A stretch of 64,000 bases of DNA from Pseudomonadota bacterium (GCA_022843465.1 JALHNO010000003.1:120945-184944), one strand, 5' to 3'; positions 12,302 through 25,979 are shown, counted from the stretch's first letter. Notes: generated by a model from the letters alone, not told the origin. Numbers and translations: made by a program.

Positions 12302-14467
12302 AGCGGCGACATCGGCATCCGGACCGGCATTGCTGGCAGTGATCGTGTAGGTCACCGATCCGCCTGGCGTTGCTGAGGCAACCCCATCGGTCTTGGTGAT
12401 CGAGAGATCGGCACTCAGCGCACGGCAGGCCGTGACCGAGACGTCGTCGATGGCGAGGCCGCCGAAGTTGACCGTGTTGTCGCTGTCCAGATGGAAGCGC
12501 AACTCGGCATTGAGTCCGGCCAGGGAGTCGGCACGACCCGAGTAGACGCTCCAGCCAGAGCTGGCGCCGATGTTGACGACCGGATTGCCCGCCACATTGG
12601 TCATCGTCGCATCCAGGTGCTCGAACAGGCGCACCGGCGTCGCACCGCCCACTTGCTGGGCATCGACAAAGGCATGGTCGAAGGTCGCGTTCTCCATCTG
12701 ATGACGCTGCGCCCAGGTCACCACGACGGGGGGGCTCAGGCCGGCAAGATTGATGTTCGGTGAGAGCAGGTCCTGGATCGACGAGATGTCATAGGTGTTG
12801 TCCAGATCGGTTTTCCAGCAATTCGTGCCGCTATTGCAGGTATTGAACGCCGCAATCGGGTTGGCAGTTGTCGTGGCGAGTGTAGCGGGCAGACCGAGCT
12901 CCCATTCGTCAGCAGTGCCGGAATGTGTAAAGCCTGCAGCACCCGATTCGAAGTCTGTACTCAGCACCGTTGTGGTCGCAAAACCTGGCGGGCAGGTCGG
13001 CGGTGGTGGCGCCTCGCAGATACGCAAGCTCCATGCAGTCAGTGTGCCGCCACTGGCATTGGTGTTGTCGTCGCGCAGATCCAGTGTCCAGGTGCCGCCG
13101 GCATTTTCGCCATCGAACCAGTGCAGACGGTAAGCCAATTCAGGCTTGATCTGCACCCCGCGCAGGACGGTGAACGCAGGTGGGCCGCCCGCCTCATCGT
13201 CGAAAAGCACATCCATCATGGTCTGGCCGCCAGTTGCTGCCGCGCCGATGTCAGTGAACAGGCCGTTGTCATTGCCAGCCGGCGAACGCAGATGGACATC
13301 CAGATCGCCCATCAGCGCATGGTTGAGCTGAATTTCGACATCAAGGTCGGCAATTCGTGGATTGCCCGGCACCGTGATGGTGGAACTGACCAGGCCAGCG
13401 CCAGGTCCGATGGATTGCGGCACGTTCGTGCTGGTATAGGTTGTGCAGTTGACGCCTTCATCGACAGCAGAGTGGATGCTGACGCTGAGATCATAGGTCG
13501 CCGTCGGTCCGCCGGTTGCGGCTGTGGCGGAATCGACGAATGCAAAGTAGGTGCCTGCGGACTTCACCGTGAAGAACATGGCTTCCGACAGCGGGTTGGC
13601 CGCCGAGCCAACACTGGCATCGTCGACCACCAGAATCTGGTTGTTGGCATCTCCAAACAGGGCGATGCCCAGTCGGCCGTTCCATTGCACATTGTCGCGC
13701 TCAGGGTCGAGGTTCAGGCTCAGAAACACGGTGTCTCCGGCAGCCGCCGTGAAACTGTACCAATCCTGTTCCGTGGCTGCTGCGGGGTTACGCGCGCCGC
13801 TGACCCAGCCATTGGCAGGCAAGGGGTTTGCCGTTGCTGGCGTATCATTGGCCTCGACTTCGGGGGTGGGGCTGCCGCTCTGCAGCCGGAAGTGCAATTC
13901 GTAGGGACGTAGCTGGTTGGTCGCGCTGAAGTGGTTCACCTGGAACAGATAGGTGCCCGCCGAAGGAATTATGGCGCCGGCGATCGACGAGGACAGACCG
14001 CCCAAGCTGCCGTCGTCGTCGTCGAACTCGATCAGGGTAATGCCGTCCGGCTGGAACAGGCGCAGTTGCGAATCTGTGCTGGCATTCGCGCTGAACGAGG
14101 TCATCAATGCGGCGTAGACCCGATCTCCGGCATTCGCCGAGAACGAATACCAATCGACGTCGCCGTTAGGCACGATATTGGCACGAACCACGACATTGCT
14201 GCCTCCCAGCGGGCTCGCGGTTCCGGGGGTACCGTTGGGCTCCACCTCGCCAACATAGCCCTGGCCGAGCGCCGAAACCGGTGGACGCCGCAAACCCAGG
14301 GGATCGTGCGACGGCGCCGGCGGCTTTCCGGACGAGGCGCCACTGCCTTCCGATTCGATCATGTGATCGGCAATGGTCGCGAACTCCAGGCTGTTCGCCT
14401 GCAATGCGCCTCCCCAGATCAACATGGCGGTCAACAACCCACCCACGCAACTTCCCCTACGACTCAT
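10745..14467 (-). CDS. Secreted multidomain DUF11-repeat protein with IPTL-CTERM signal
   Basis: About 1240 aa from ATG 14467, chosen because a signal peptide follows (MSRRGSCVGGLLTAMLIWGG) and a GGGGAG lies upstream; the frame stays open to 14719. Order of domains: signal peptide; two bacterial pre-peptidase C-terminal (PPC) beta domains (each with D-W-Y-S-F and AGD); a proprotein-convertase P-domain (PGNPRIADLDVEIQLNH); a jelly-roll-like region rich in Cys pairs; four DUF11 repeats beginning with TKTDGV or a related sequence; a C-terminal PVPTMS-hydrophobic helix-RRR tail of the IPTL-CTERM sorting type. Probably exported and anchored or processed by an exosortase/archaeosortase-like system. 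No protease catalytic domain is visible. Confidence 0.85.
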   Translation of the reverse strand: MSRRGSCVGGLLTAMLIWGGALQANSLEFATIADHMIESEGSGASSGKPPAPSHDPLGLRRPPVSALGQGYVGEVEPNGTPGTASPLGGSNVVVRANIVPNGDVDWYSFSANAGDRVYAALMTSFSANASTDSQLRLFQPDGITLIEFDDDDGSLGGLSSSIAGAIIPSAGTYLFQVNHFSATNQLRPYELHFRLQSGSPTPEVEANDTPATANPLPANGWVSGARNPAAATEQDWYSFTAAAGDTVFLSLNLDPERDNVQWNGRLGIALFGDANNQILVVDDASVGSAANPLSEAMFFTVKSAGTYFAFVDSATAATGGPTATYDLSVSIHSAVDEGVNCTTYTSTNVPQSIGPGAGLVSSTITVPGNPRIADLDVEIQLNHALMGDLDVHLRSPAGNDNGLFTDIGAAATGGQTMMDVLFDDEAGGPPAFTVLRGVQIKPELAYRLHWFDGENAGGTWTLDLRDDNTNASGGTLTAWSLRICEAPPPPTCPPGFATTTVLSTDFESGAAGFTHSGTADEWELGLPATLATTTANPIAAFNTCNSGTNCWKTDLDNTYDISSIQDLLSPNINLAGLSPPVVVTWAQRHQMENATFDHAFVDAQQVGGATPVRLFEHLDATMTNVAGNPVVNIGASSGWSVYSGRADSLAGLNAELRFHLDSDNTVNFGGLAIDDVSVTACRALSADLSITKTDGVASATPGGSVTYTITASNAGPDADVAATVADTFPASLTCTWTCVGAGGGTCTAAGAGNINDMVNLPAGGSATYTASCAIAASATGSLANTATVTASITDPALGNNSATDTDTLTPMADLAITKTDGVMSVAPGGTLTYTITASNAGPSDAPGSTVADTFPAACTSVNWTCAGAGGGTCTAAGAGNINDVVNLPAAGSVTYTAACTVSAAATGTIANTATVAAAGGVSDPTPGNNSATDTDMVVLSADLSITKTDGVTTVNPGGTLTYTIVAGNTGPQTATGATVADTFPAECTSVNWTCVGAGGGTCTAAGSGNINDVINLPASATATYTASCAVNGATANGTVISNTATITIGAGETDPVPGNNSATDMTTVMGSADVSGTKSVSGSFTPGGSIVYTIVLTNSGDAPSADNPGDEFVDVLPASLTLVSASAGSGTALATIGTNTVTWNGALAAAGGTVTITINAMINAGAMGTITNQGTINFDADGNGTNESTRPTDDPSVGGGADPTGFAVIGISIPVPTMSTLALIALSLMVLGFGIRRRIA

Positions 14468-14795
14468 GGCAGCTCCCCAAGCAACGGTGAAAAATCCCGG
14501 ATGGCACGCGCGCGTGCTCACCTGACCCAACCCGCGCAGATTAGGCGCAAATGTGGTTGCCGTCGAGATGGGGGGCCCTGGAAGGGCAGCGATGGTCCCC
14601 GGTGGGCTGTCCTGGTCCTCGGCGCGGCAGGCTCGGCCATGCGGTTGAGCCTTCCTGGGCGCTCGGTCGGCTCGCCGCATTGCCCGCATACCCTTTGGCA
14701 GGCCGCGAGCGACAGCCAATCGGGCTGCTTTCCAGACCTAAAAAAAAGCGGCCCGGTTTCCCGGGCCGCGAATCTATTGCTTGCTGCCGATGGGA
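14468..14795. other. Gap between the two DUF11 genes
   Basis: 328 bases holding the presumed promoter of the downstream minus-strand gene and, at 14740-14769, the terminator of the upstream one. Open frames run through it, but codons above 14467 lack a signal peptide and are unlikely to be translated. I see no further gene. Confidence 0.6.
14740..14769 (-). terminator. Rho-independent terminator of the second DUF11 gene
   Basis: Same GC stem-loop as at 10690-10718, with one extra base in the A tract. It is part of the duplicated 3' block. Confidence 0.85.
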
Positions 14796-16352
14796 TCAGG
14801 CGATGCGGCGACGGATGCCGAAGCCGAGGACCATCAGGCTGAGCGCGATCAGGGCCAGGGTGCTCATCGTCGGTACCGGGATCGAGATGCCAATGACGGC
14901 AAACCCGGTCGGGTCGGCGCCGCCGCCGACACTCGGATCATCGGTCGGACGTGTGCTCTCATTGGTGCCGTTGCCATCGGCATCGAAGTTGATGGTGCCC
15001 TGATTGGTGATGGTGCCCATGGCGCCCGCATTGATCATCGCATTGATCGTGATCGTCACCGTGCCGCCCGCTGCCGCCAGAGCGCCGTTCCAGGTCACCG
15101 TATTGGTGCCGATGGTGGCGAGTGCCGTGCCTGAGCCTGCGCTTGCCGAGACCAGGGTCAGCGAGGCGGGCAGGACATCGACGAACTCATCGCCCGGGTT
15201 ATCGGCACTGGGCGCATCACCCGAGTTGGTCAGCACGATCGTGTAGACGATGCTGCCGCCCGGCGTGAAGCTGCCGCTCACCGATTTGGTGCCGCTGACA
15301 TCAGCCGAGCCCATCACCGTGGTCATGTCGGTCGCGCTGTTGTTGCCCGGCACCGGATCGGTCTCGCCGGCACCGATCGTGATGGTGGCGGTATTGCTGA
15401 TCACGGTGCCATTGGCGGTGGCGCCATTGACCGCACAGCTGGCGGTATAGGTGGCGGTCGCGCTGGCCGGCAGGTTGATCACGTCATTGATGTTGCCGCT
15501 ACCCGCCGCGGTACAGGTACCACCACCGGCACCGACGCAGGTCCAGTTCACGCTGGTGCACTCGGCCGGGAAGGTGTCCGCGACGGTGGCACCGGTGGCG
15601 GTCTGCGGTCCGGTGTTGCCGGCGACAATCGTGTAGGTCAGCGTGCCGCCCGGATTGACCGTAGTGACACCATCGGTCTTGGTGATCGACAGATCCGCCG
15701 ACAGCACCACCATGTCGGTGTCGGTCGCCGAGTTGTTGCCCGGTGTCGGATCGCTGACGCCGCCGGCTGCTGCCACGGTCGCGGTATTGGCGATCGTGCC
15801 GGTGGCGGCAGCGGAGACCGTGCAGGCCGCGGTATAGGTCACGCTGCCGGCCGCCGGCAGATTGACCACGTCATTGATATTGCCCGCACCCGCAGCGGTA
15901 CAGGTGCCGCCACCGGCACCGGCGCAGGTCCAGTTGACGCTGGTGCACGCGGCCGGGAAGGTGTCCGCGACCGTACTGCCGGGGGCATCGCTGGGTCCGG
16001 CATTGCTGGCGGTGATCGTGTAGGTCAGGGTGCCGCCCGGCGCCACGCTCATCACGCCATCGGTCTTGGTGATCGCCAGATCGGCCATCGGCGTCAGCGT
16101 GTCGGTATCGGTGGCACTGTTGTTGCCCGGGGCCGGATCAGTGATCGAGGCGGTGACCGTAGCAGTGTTGGCCAGTGAGCCCGTGGCCGATGCCGCGATT
16201 GCGCAGCTGGCGGTGTAGGTCGCCGAACCACCCGCAGGCAGATTGACCATGTCATTGATATTGCCCGCACCCGCTGCGGTACAGGTGCCACCACCGGCGC
16301 CGACACAGGTCCAGGTGCAGGTCAGGCTGGCCGGGAAGGTATCGGCGACTGT
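14741..16352. repeat. Duplicated 1.6 kb 3' block, copy 2
   Basis: Partner of 10690-12301. Within it the DUF11 units are themselves tandem repeats of roughly 350-400 bases, which would favour recombination. Confidence 0.85.
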
Positions 16353-18875
16353 GCTGCCGGGGGCATCGCTGGGTCCGGCATTGCTGGCGGTGATCGTGTA
16401 GGTCACCGAGCCGCCCGGTGTAGCGGTTGCCACGCCATCGGTCTTGGTGATCGCCAGATCAGCCATTGGGGTCAGCGAGTCGGTATCGGTGGCGCTGTTG
16501 TTGCCCGGCACCGGATCGCTGATCGAGGAGGAGACCGTCGCCGTATTGACCAGGGACCCGGTCGCGGATGCCGCAATCGTGCAGCTGGCGGTATAGGTCG
16601 CCGAGCCACCTGCGGGCAGGTTGACGGCGTCATTGATATTGCCCGCGCCCGCTGCGGTACAGGTGCCACCACCGGCGCCGACACAGGTCCAGGTGCAGGT
16701 CAGGCTGGCCGGGAAGGTATCGGCAACCGTCGCACCGGTGACGCCATCGGGACCGGCATTGCTGGCGGTGATCGTGTACGTGGTCGAGCCACCCGGTGTG
16801 GCAGTTGCCACGCCATCGGTCTTGGTGATCGAAAGATCGGCACTCAGGGCACGGCAGGCCGTGACCGAGACGTCATCGATGGCGAGGCCAGTCAATTGCA
16901 CCGTGGTGTCGCTGTCCAGATGGAACAGCAGCTCGGTGTTCAAACCTGCCAGGGCGTCCACGCGGGCGGAGTACCGGCTCCAGCCAGACGACTCCGCGAT
17001 CGCGACGCCGGGATTGCCTACCGTATTGTTCATCGTGGCGGCCAGATGCTCGAACAGCCGCACCGAGTTGGCCGGCATGCCGACCTGCCGAGCATCCACG
17101 AAGGCATGATCGAAAGTGGCGCTTTCGATATGGTATCGCTGTGCCCAGTTGACGATGACCGGAGGCGTCAGTCCGGTCAGGTCGATGTTCGGTGAGAGCA
17201 GGTCCTGGCTGCTCGAAGCGTTGTAGGTGTTGTCCAGGTCGGTCTTCCAGCAGTTCACGCCGCTGTTGCAGGTCGTGATCGGAATGAAGGTCGGCAATCC
17301 ACGCTCCCATTCGTCCGCCGTGCCGGAATGGGTGAATCCCGCATCCCCGGCTTCGAAATCGGTTGTGTAGACGGTCTGCGACGCAAATCCTGGCGGGCAG
17401 GTCGGTGGTGGCGGCGGCTCGCAGACGGTAATGCTCCAGCTGTTCAGCGTGCCACCATCACCGGTGGCATCGTCGCGGAGCGTCAATGTCCAGTTGCCGC
17501 CGGCATCTTCGCCGTCGAACCAGCTCAGCCTGTAGGCGAGCTCGGGTTGATTGCGCCAGGAAGCAGACATCGCAAAGGCGAACGGCAGCGCGGCCTCGTC
17601 GTCGAGCACGATATCCATCAGGGTCTGCGGACCGCCGACTGTGGCTGCGCCGATATCGGTGAACAGGCCATTGTCGTTCCCGGCCGGCGAGACCAGGTGA
17701 GCGTCGATGTCCTGCATGAAGGTGTGATTGAGGTTGATCGCGACATCAAGATCGGCGATGCGGGGATTGCCCGGTACCATGATCGTGGAGCTCACGGATC
17801 CTGGCCCAGTAGGAATGGCAACCGGGGTATCCGTCGACGTGTAGGTGGTGCAAGTACCCGCCGGTGGTACGCGTGGCCGCACCGAAACGCTGAGGTTGTA
17901 GGTGGCATTGGCGCCAAGTCCGGCGGCAACGATCGAGTCGACATAGATAAAGTAGGTACCGGCATCCTTCACCGTAAAAAAGAAGGCCTCGGAATTCGGA
18001 TCGGCTGGCCCAGCACCCGCATTGGCGTCGTTGGCCACAAGAATCTGATTGGCTGGCGGGTTGCCGAAGAGACCGAATCCGAGCCGACCATTCCATACCG
18101 CAGCGTCACGCTCCGGATTCATGTCGAGGCTGAGGAACACCGAATCGCCAGCATTCAGGGCGATGCTGAAGAAGTCTGCCTCGCCCGGCGATACCGCCGT
18201 GATGGTTCCGGATACATGGCCCGAAGCGGGGATGGGGTTGGCGGTGGCCGACGTGTTGTTGGCCTCGACTTCCGGCGTTGGCGCTGCGGTCTGCAGGCGG
18301 AAGTGCAGGTAGTAAGGACGGATGGTGCCGGTGGCGACGTTGTGTCGCACGCGCAGGAAGTAGGTGCCTGGAGCGGGAATCAAGGTGCCGGCAATGCTGG
18401 CACTGGATGCGCTGAAGGTGCCGTCATTGAGGTCGTTTTCGAGCACGGTCGTGCCATCGGTGGACAGCACATCAAGGACCGAGTCGCCGGATGCGCTGGC
18501 ATCAAACAGGGTCTGGGTTGCCGCATACACGCGGTCCCCGGTGTTCGCCGTGAACGAATAGAAGTCCACATCATTCGCCGGGAATACATTGGCCGTGATC
18601 AGCTCGCTGCTGCCGGCTATGGCAGTGGCGGTTCCGCTGCTGTTGTTCGGCTCGGACTCGAAAGCGCCGCTGGCGCCACCGGTGACCGAGCGGGTAGCGA
18701 GGCCGATCGTGGAAGCGCTGCCCGCGCGTTCGATCGATGTCTCTGGCGGGACGTACTCGACGAGCTCGAGCGCGGCTGGAGATTGCGCCATTGCCATTGA
18801 GCTGGCCAGCAATGCAAGCAGGAGGAAGGCGCCGCACACTGTGCTTCGGCGCAGCTCGGAGTCAGACTTGGTCAT
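14796..18875 (-). CDS. Secreted multidomain DUF11-repeat protein with IPTL-CTERM signal (paralog)
   Basis: About 1359 aa from ATG 18875, where a signal peptide starts (MTKSDSELRRSTVCGAFLLL with an AMAQS cleavage-like end). Layout is as in the downstream paralog: two PPC domains, a P-domain (PGNPRIADLDVAINLNH), a Cys-containing jelly-roll-like region, then five DUF11 repeats instead of four, and the same IPTL-CTERM tail. The N-terminal halves have diverged, while the last roughly 530 aa and the terminator are nearly identical to the neighbour. Likely a cell-surface or released protein; ligand unknown. Confidence 0.85.
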   Translation of the reverse strand: MTKSDSELRRSTVCGAFLLLALLASSMAMAQSPAALELVEYVPPETSIERAGSASTIGLATRSVTGGASGAFESEPNNSSGTATAIAGSSELITANVFPANDVDFYSFTANTGDRVYAATQTLFDASASGDSVLDVLSTDGTTVLENDLNDGTFSASSASIAGTLIPAPGTYFLRVRHNVATGTIRPYYLHFRLQTAAPTPEVEANNTSATANPIPASGHVSGTITAVSPGEADFFSIALNAGDSVFLSLDMNPERDAAVWNGRLGFGLFGNPPANQILVANDANAGAGPADPNSEAFFFTVKDAGTYFIYVDSIVAAGLGANATYNLSVSVRPRVPPAGTCTTYTSTDTPVAIPTGPGSVSSTIMVPGNPRIADLDVAINLNHTFMQDIDAHLVSPAGNDNGLFTDIGAATVGGPQTLMDIVLDDEAALPFAFAMSASWRNQPELAYRLSWFDGEDAGGNWTLTLRDDATGDGGTLNSWSITVCEPPPPPTCPPGFASQTVYTTDFEAGDAGFTHSGTADEWERGLPTFIPITTCNSGVNCWKTDLDNTYNASSSQDLLSPNIDLTGLTPPVIVNWAQRYHIESATFDHAFVDARQVGMPANSVRLFEHLAATMNNTVGNPGVAIAESSGWSRYSARVDALAGLNTELLFHLDSDTTVQLTGLAIDDVSVTACRALSADLSITKTDGVATATPGGSTTYTITASNAGPDGVTGATVADTFPASLTCTWTCVGAGGGTCTAAGAGNINDAVNLPAGGSATYTASCTIAASATGSLVNTATVSSSISDPVPGNNSATDTDSLTPMADLAITKTDGVATATPGGSVTYTITASNAGPSDAPGSTVADTFPASLTCTWTCVGAGGGTCTAAGAGNINDMVNLPAGGSATYTASCAIAASATGSLANTATVTASITDPAPGNNSATDTDTLTPMADLAITKTDGVMSVAPGGTLTYTITASNAGPSDAPGSTVADTFPAACTSVNWTCAGAGGGTCTAAGAGNINDVVNLPAAGSVTYTAACTVSAAATGTIANTATVAAAGGVSDPTPGNNSATDTDMVVLSADLSITKTDGVTTVNPGGTLTYTIVAGNTGPQTATGATVADTFPAECTSVNWTCVGAGGGTCTAAGSGNINDVINLPASATATYTASCAVNGATANGTVISNTATITIGAGETDPVPGNNSATDMTTVMGSADVSGTKSVSGSFTPGGSIVYTIVLTNSGDAPSADNPGDEFVDVLPASLTLVSASAGSGTALATIGTNTVTWNGALAAAGGTVTITINAMINAGAMGTITNQGTINFDADGNGTNESTRPTDDPSVGGGADPTGFAVIGISIPVPTMSTLALIALSLMVLGFGIRRRIA

Positions 18876-19086
18876 GTTAATCCCCAGTTTGGACACGAAA
18901 GAGAGCGACAGCGCGATGTACGGAGGGCGGTGCCGGCGAGCGTGGTCGGCATACGCTAGCGGCGCAGGCGCTGAACGTCCAGCGCGGGTATCGACCACCT
19001 GGCCGCTTCGCGCCTGGCTTCCGGATGGCCTGGGTCCATGCCCAGTGGCAGTCCAGGTCGAGCCGGCTAGGCGCTACCATGCAGCC

Positions 19087-19899
19087 ATGAGAACTGCAGG
19101 TACAACGCGAACCGCTTTATATGGCGCCGGTGGACGCATGGGCCGCTCCGTGCTGAGCGCATCCGCCACGTTTGATGGCGTGGATATCGTCGCCGCCCTG
19201 GTCCGCGCCCAGTCGGAACTGGTGGATACGCCCGTGAGTGGCGTTCTTGATGCCCAGGGCAATGAACTGCTCCACGTTGCCGCGCTGGACCCGGATCTGG
19301 CGGTCGATGTGCTGATCGACTTTTCTGCCGGCGACGCCTTCGACAATGCCCTGGCTATCGCGGTCGAGCACCGGATTGCCTTTGTCAGCGGGACCACGGG
19401 TTTGCAGGCCGCCCAGCAACTGGATCTGGAAAACGCTGCCTTGCGTATCCCGGTGCTGTGGGCGGCCAACTTCAGTCTCGGCGTCGCCATGCTGCGCCGA
19501 CTGTCAGGCGAGGCGGCTGCCGCTCTGGGGCAGGAGTTCCAGGTTGAAATCATCGAGGCGCACCACGCCCTCAAGGAAGACGCCCCCAGCGGTACTGCCC
19601 TGGCCCTCGGTCGTGCTGTTGCCGAAGCACGCGGGCGCGGCCTGCATGAGGTCGCGCGGCGCAGCCGGGACGGCATGATCGGTGCCCGCGATCCCGACGA
19701 GATCGGGTTTTCGACGATACGTGGCGGCGATATCGTCGGCGAGCATACGGTCATGTTCATCGCGGCCGGCGAGCGCATCGAGCTCAGCCATCGCGCCACT
19801 ACCCGCGATCTGTTTGCCCGCGGCGCGCTGCGTGCGGCGCAGTGGATCAAGGGCCGCCCGGCCGGGCTGTATTCGATCGAGGACGTGATCTCGGCCTGA
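19087..19899 (+). CDS. dapB: 4-hydroxy-tetrahydrodipicolinate reductase
   Basis: NAD(P)H-dependent step of the diaminopimelate/lysine pathway. 270 aa from ATG 19087; the frame is open far upstream but only this start places the Rossmann motif (GAGGRMGRS) at the N-terminus. The catalytic and substrate-binding block IIEAHHALKEDAPSGTAL is intact, as is the GERIELSHRA C-terminal block. It begins the dapB-carA-carB-greA-rpfE-recJ order known from xanthomonads. Confidence 0.96.
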   Translation: MRTAGTTRTALYGAGGRMGRSVLSASATFDGVDIVAALVRAQSELVDTPVSGVLDAQGNELLHVAALDPDLAVDVLIDFSAGDAFDNALAIAVEHRIAFVSGTTGLQAAQQLDLENAALRIPVLWAANFSLGVAMLRRLSGEAAAALGQEFQVEIIEAHHALKEDAPSGTALALGRAVAEARGRGLHEVARRSRDGMIGARDPDEIGFSTIRGGDIVGEHTVMFIAAGERIELSHRATTRDLFARGALRAAQWIKGRPAGLYSIEDVISA

Positions 19900-20155
19900 G
19901 CGCACGACCGCGGCGCCTGCTGAAAGCCGCTCGCAATGCGTGGCGCGCTTCGGATTACCCGCTACAATGAGCGGCCTTCCCGCTCCAGTACCTGGGTTCC
20001 GTCCCCAGCTGGTCACGGGCCGGCGCACGGCGGCGTCCAGCAGCCTACGGCGCGCATACCGCGCCCGGCCTCGGACGACACTGTGAGACCTGTCCGATTC
20101 ACGACGCGTTGTTGACGGAAGTACTCGTCGCTGCGCGCATGCCTGGAACATCGAG

Positions 20156-21310
20156 ATGAGCCAACAGCAAGCCCTGCTCGCCCTTGAAGACGGCAGCCTG
20201 TTTCAGGGAATTTCCTTTGGCGCCGATGGCGAGTCAGTCGGTGAAGTGGTGTTCAATACCGCGATGACGGGCTATCAGGAAATCCTGACCGACCCTTCCT
20301 ATACGCGCCAGATTGTCACCCTGACCTACCCGCATATCGGCAACACCGGCTGCAATCCGGACGACGTCGAGTCGGACGGCATCTGCGCAGCGGGACTGGT
20401 GATCCGCTGCCTCACGGACACCAGCTCGCATTGGCGCAGCACAGAGTCCCTCGGCGATTATCTGAAGCGCCATGGCATCCTCGGCATCACTGACATCGAC
20501 ACCCGCCGATTGACCCGTATCCTGCGCGAAAAGGGTGCTCAGAACGGCTGTCTGGTCGCCGGCGCAGCCGCGCGCGACAGCGATGCCGCGCTTGCCAAGG
20601 CGCGCGCATTTCCAGGCCTGAAGGGGATGGATCTGGCGCGCGTCGTGTCCACCAGCAAGGCTTACGAGTGGAGCGAGGGAAGTTTCGATCTCGACCTCAG
20701 AAGGGCCCAGACCACGGCGCCGACGCGTCACGTGGTCGCCTACGATTTCGGCGTCAAGCGCAATATTCTGCGCCTGCTGGCGGACCGTGGCTGCCGGATC
20801 ACCGTGGTGCCGGCAGAGACCTCGGCGGCAGATGTTCTGGCGCTCAAGCCCGATGGCGTATTCCTGTCCAATGGTCCGGGTGATCCCGAGCCCTGTGGCT
20901 ATGCGATTGCCGCGATCCAGGAATTCCTGCGCATCCGGCTGCCGGTGTTCGGCATCTGCCTGGGTCACCAGTTGCTCGGCCTGGCGGCCGGGGCGCGCAC
21001 CTCGAAGATGAAATTCGGACACCATGGTGCCAATCATCCGGTGATCGATATCGAGACGGGCCAGGTGATGATTTCCAGCCAGAATCATGGATTTGCGGTG
21101 GACGAAGCCAGCCTGCCGGCGAATGTCCGTGCCACCCACCGCTCTCTCTTCGACCAGTCGTTGCAGGGCATCGCGCTGAATGATGCGCCTGCCTACAGTT
21201 TTCAGGGTCATCCCGAGGCAAGTCCGGGTCCTCATGATGTGACGCGGTTGTTTGATCGCTTCATCGCCGCGATGGCAACATCCGGACAGCGGACTTCGCG
21301 GGCGGCCTGA
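20156..21310 (+). CDS. carA: Carbamoyl-phosphate synthase small subunit
   Basis: Glutaminase subunit that supplies ammonia to CarB for arginine and pyrimidine synthesis. 384 aa. The N-terminal [15 protein letters not shown] block and the C-terminal class I amidotransferase with the Cys in FGICLGHQ and the His/Glu pair in [11 protein letters not shown] are intact. A 256-base gap separates it from dapB. carA and carB are separated by a small lipoprotein gene rather than adjacent. Confidence 0.97.
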   Translation: MSQQQALLALEDGSLFQGISFGADGESVGEVVFNTAMTGYQEILTDPSYTRQIVTLTYPHIGNTGCNPDDVESDGICAAGLVIRCLTDTSSHWRSTESLGDYLKRHGILGITDIDTRRLTRILREKGAQNGCLVAGAAARDSDAALAKARAFPGLKGMDLARVVSTSKAYEWSEGSFDLDLRRAQTTAPTRHVVAYDFGVKRNILRLLADRGCRITVVPAETSAADVLALKPDGVFLSNGPGDPEPCGYAIAAIQEFLRIRLPVFGICLGHQLLGLAAGARTSKMKFGHHGANHPVIDIETGQVMISSQNHGFAVDEASLPANVRATHRSLFDQSLQGIALNDAPAYSFQGHPEASPGPHDVTRLFDRFIAAMATSGQRTSRAA

Positions 21311-21441
21311 CCGGCACTCCGGTGTGGTCGTCGACGGTCCGCAGTTCCAGTTTCCCTTTAGTGCGGAGACCAACCAGTGTTGCGAATCATGCGTTTCCCG
21401 TTGCGGTCGTGATCCCCGAGCAGTCCAGAGAGTTTTCCCAA

Positions 21442-21948
21442 GTGCATAGCCAACCAAAACTCAGCAGCATGCGCGTTGCCCTGGGTCTGCTACTGGTGAG
21501 CCTGCTCACGGCCTGTGGTGGCGATGAACCCGCGGCCGAGCCGGCGCTCATCCCGCCAGCGATTGTCGATGAGACGGAAGAACCCGTGGTTGATCCCAGT
21601 ATTCCGCAACCCGATGCGGCGATTGAGGCGGTCGTAGTCGATGCGGACAGTGCAACCACGGTGGCGGGCGATGAGGGGCGGGTACCCACACCCGAGGCGC
21701 CGGTCATCGAGGCGGTCGCCTACGACGATCTCGCCTATGTCGAGGGTGAGCGGGTCATCATCCGCACCCAGATGGGTTCGACACGCGAAGGCGTGCTGAA
21801 GCGCTTTCTCAATACCGGTTTGAAGGTCGTGGTGAACGAGCGCGGCCGGGAAATCGAACTGGATATGCCGCGGTCGACCATAGCGGACGTCAAGGTGGTC
21901 TGGACCAGGGCCCAGGGCGCCGCGCCGGTACCCGCACCGGCGCCCTGA
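21442..21948 (+). CDS. Small lipoprotein of unknown function
   Basis: About 168 aa. A lipoprotein signal is clear: hydrophobic ALGLLLVSLL followed by the lipobox LTAC and GG. The next 70 residues are acidic and Pro-rich, probably an extended linker, and the C-terminal 70 residues form a compact basic/hydrophobic domain (RVIIRTQMGSTREGVLKRF) ending in a Pro/Ala tail. GTG 21442 has GAGAG 11-15 bases upstream; ATG 21469 immediately before the signal is the alternative. It lies between carA and carB in the same direction. I do not recognise the domain. Confidence 0.7.
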   Translation: MHSQPKLSSMRVALGLLLVSLLTACGGDEPAAEPALIPPAIVDETEEPVVDPSIPQPDAAIEAVVVDADSATTVAGDEGRVPTPEAPVIEAVAYDDLAYVEGERVIIRTQMGSTREGVLKRFLNTGLKVVVNERGREIELDMPRSTIADVKVVWTRAQGAAPVPAPAP

Positions 21949-22198
21949 GCAAACGCTGAATCATCCGGGCTGCGATGGCACCCTGCGCCAGGGCGCGAAA
22001 AGCCGCAGGCTTGCGGCGGTCTGGCAGACGCCAGGTGGGGTGGCGAAGTCGTGGCGATGACCAGTTCCGGGGTTCCCTGAGGCGATCGCAGCGCCGGCCT
22101 GAGCTGCATCATTGCTTGGTCGCAGCGGCGCTTGCCGGTAGAATCGTCGGCATCCCCCGCCACTGGTTGCCCTGACATAAAAGCAGGGCAAATTGCTC

Positions 22199-25422
<3,224 letters not shown>

Positions 25423-25426
<4 letters not shown>

Positions 25427-25899
25427 AACGAGCACCCCTGACCCAGGCCGGCGTCGAACGCCTGCGCAACGAACTGGAGCGTCTGAAAAGTGTCGATCGC
25501 CCGCGCATCATCCAGGCGATTGCCGAGGCGCGCGCGCACGGCGACCTGAAGGAGAATGCCGAGTATCACGCCGCCCGTGAACAGCAGGGTTTTGCCGAAG
25601 GCCGCATCCAGGCCATCGAAGCCGCGCTGTCGTTTGCGGAAATCATCGATGTCAGCAAACTCAATGCCGGCACGCGCATCGTGTTTGGCGCCACTGTGGA
25701 TCTGGTGGACCTGGACACCGATGAGGAAGTGACCTACCAGATCGTGGGTGAGCTCGAGGCCGATATCAAGCAGAACCTGATTTCGGTCAATTCGCCAATG
25801 GCACGTGCCCTGATCGGCAAGAGTGAGGGCGACACGGCGGAGCTGGTTGCTGCGCGCGGAACCCGCAATTTCGAGATCGCGGGCGTGCGCTACGCCTGA
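25423..25899 (+). CDS. greA: Transcription elongation factor GreA
   Basis: 158 aa, the standard GreA length. The N-terminal coiled-coil hairpin ([16 protein letters not shown], with [20 protein letters not shown] carrying the acidic tip) and the C-terminal FKBP-like domain are intact. It rescues backtracked RNA polymerase by stimulating transcript cleavage. It overlaps carB by four bases, the arrangement seen in xanthomonads. Confidence 0.97.
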
Positions 25900-25979
25900 G
25901 CCGAGACCATGCCCGGCCGCGTTCACGCAATCCAGCAAGCCCGATCTGCCGGGTATCGTTGGCCGCGGGATGGGCGTGC

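Noticed and set aside
12923..13912. 329 aa and other plus-strand frames (e.g. 17328-18800) opposite the DUF11 genes
   Set aside because: Antisense shadows without motifs or ribosome sites; the minus frames have signal peptides and known domains.
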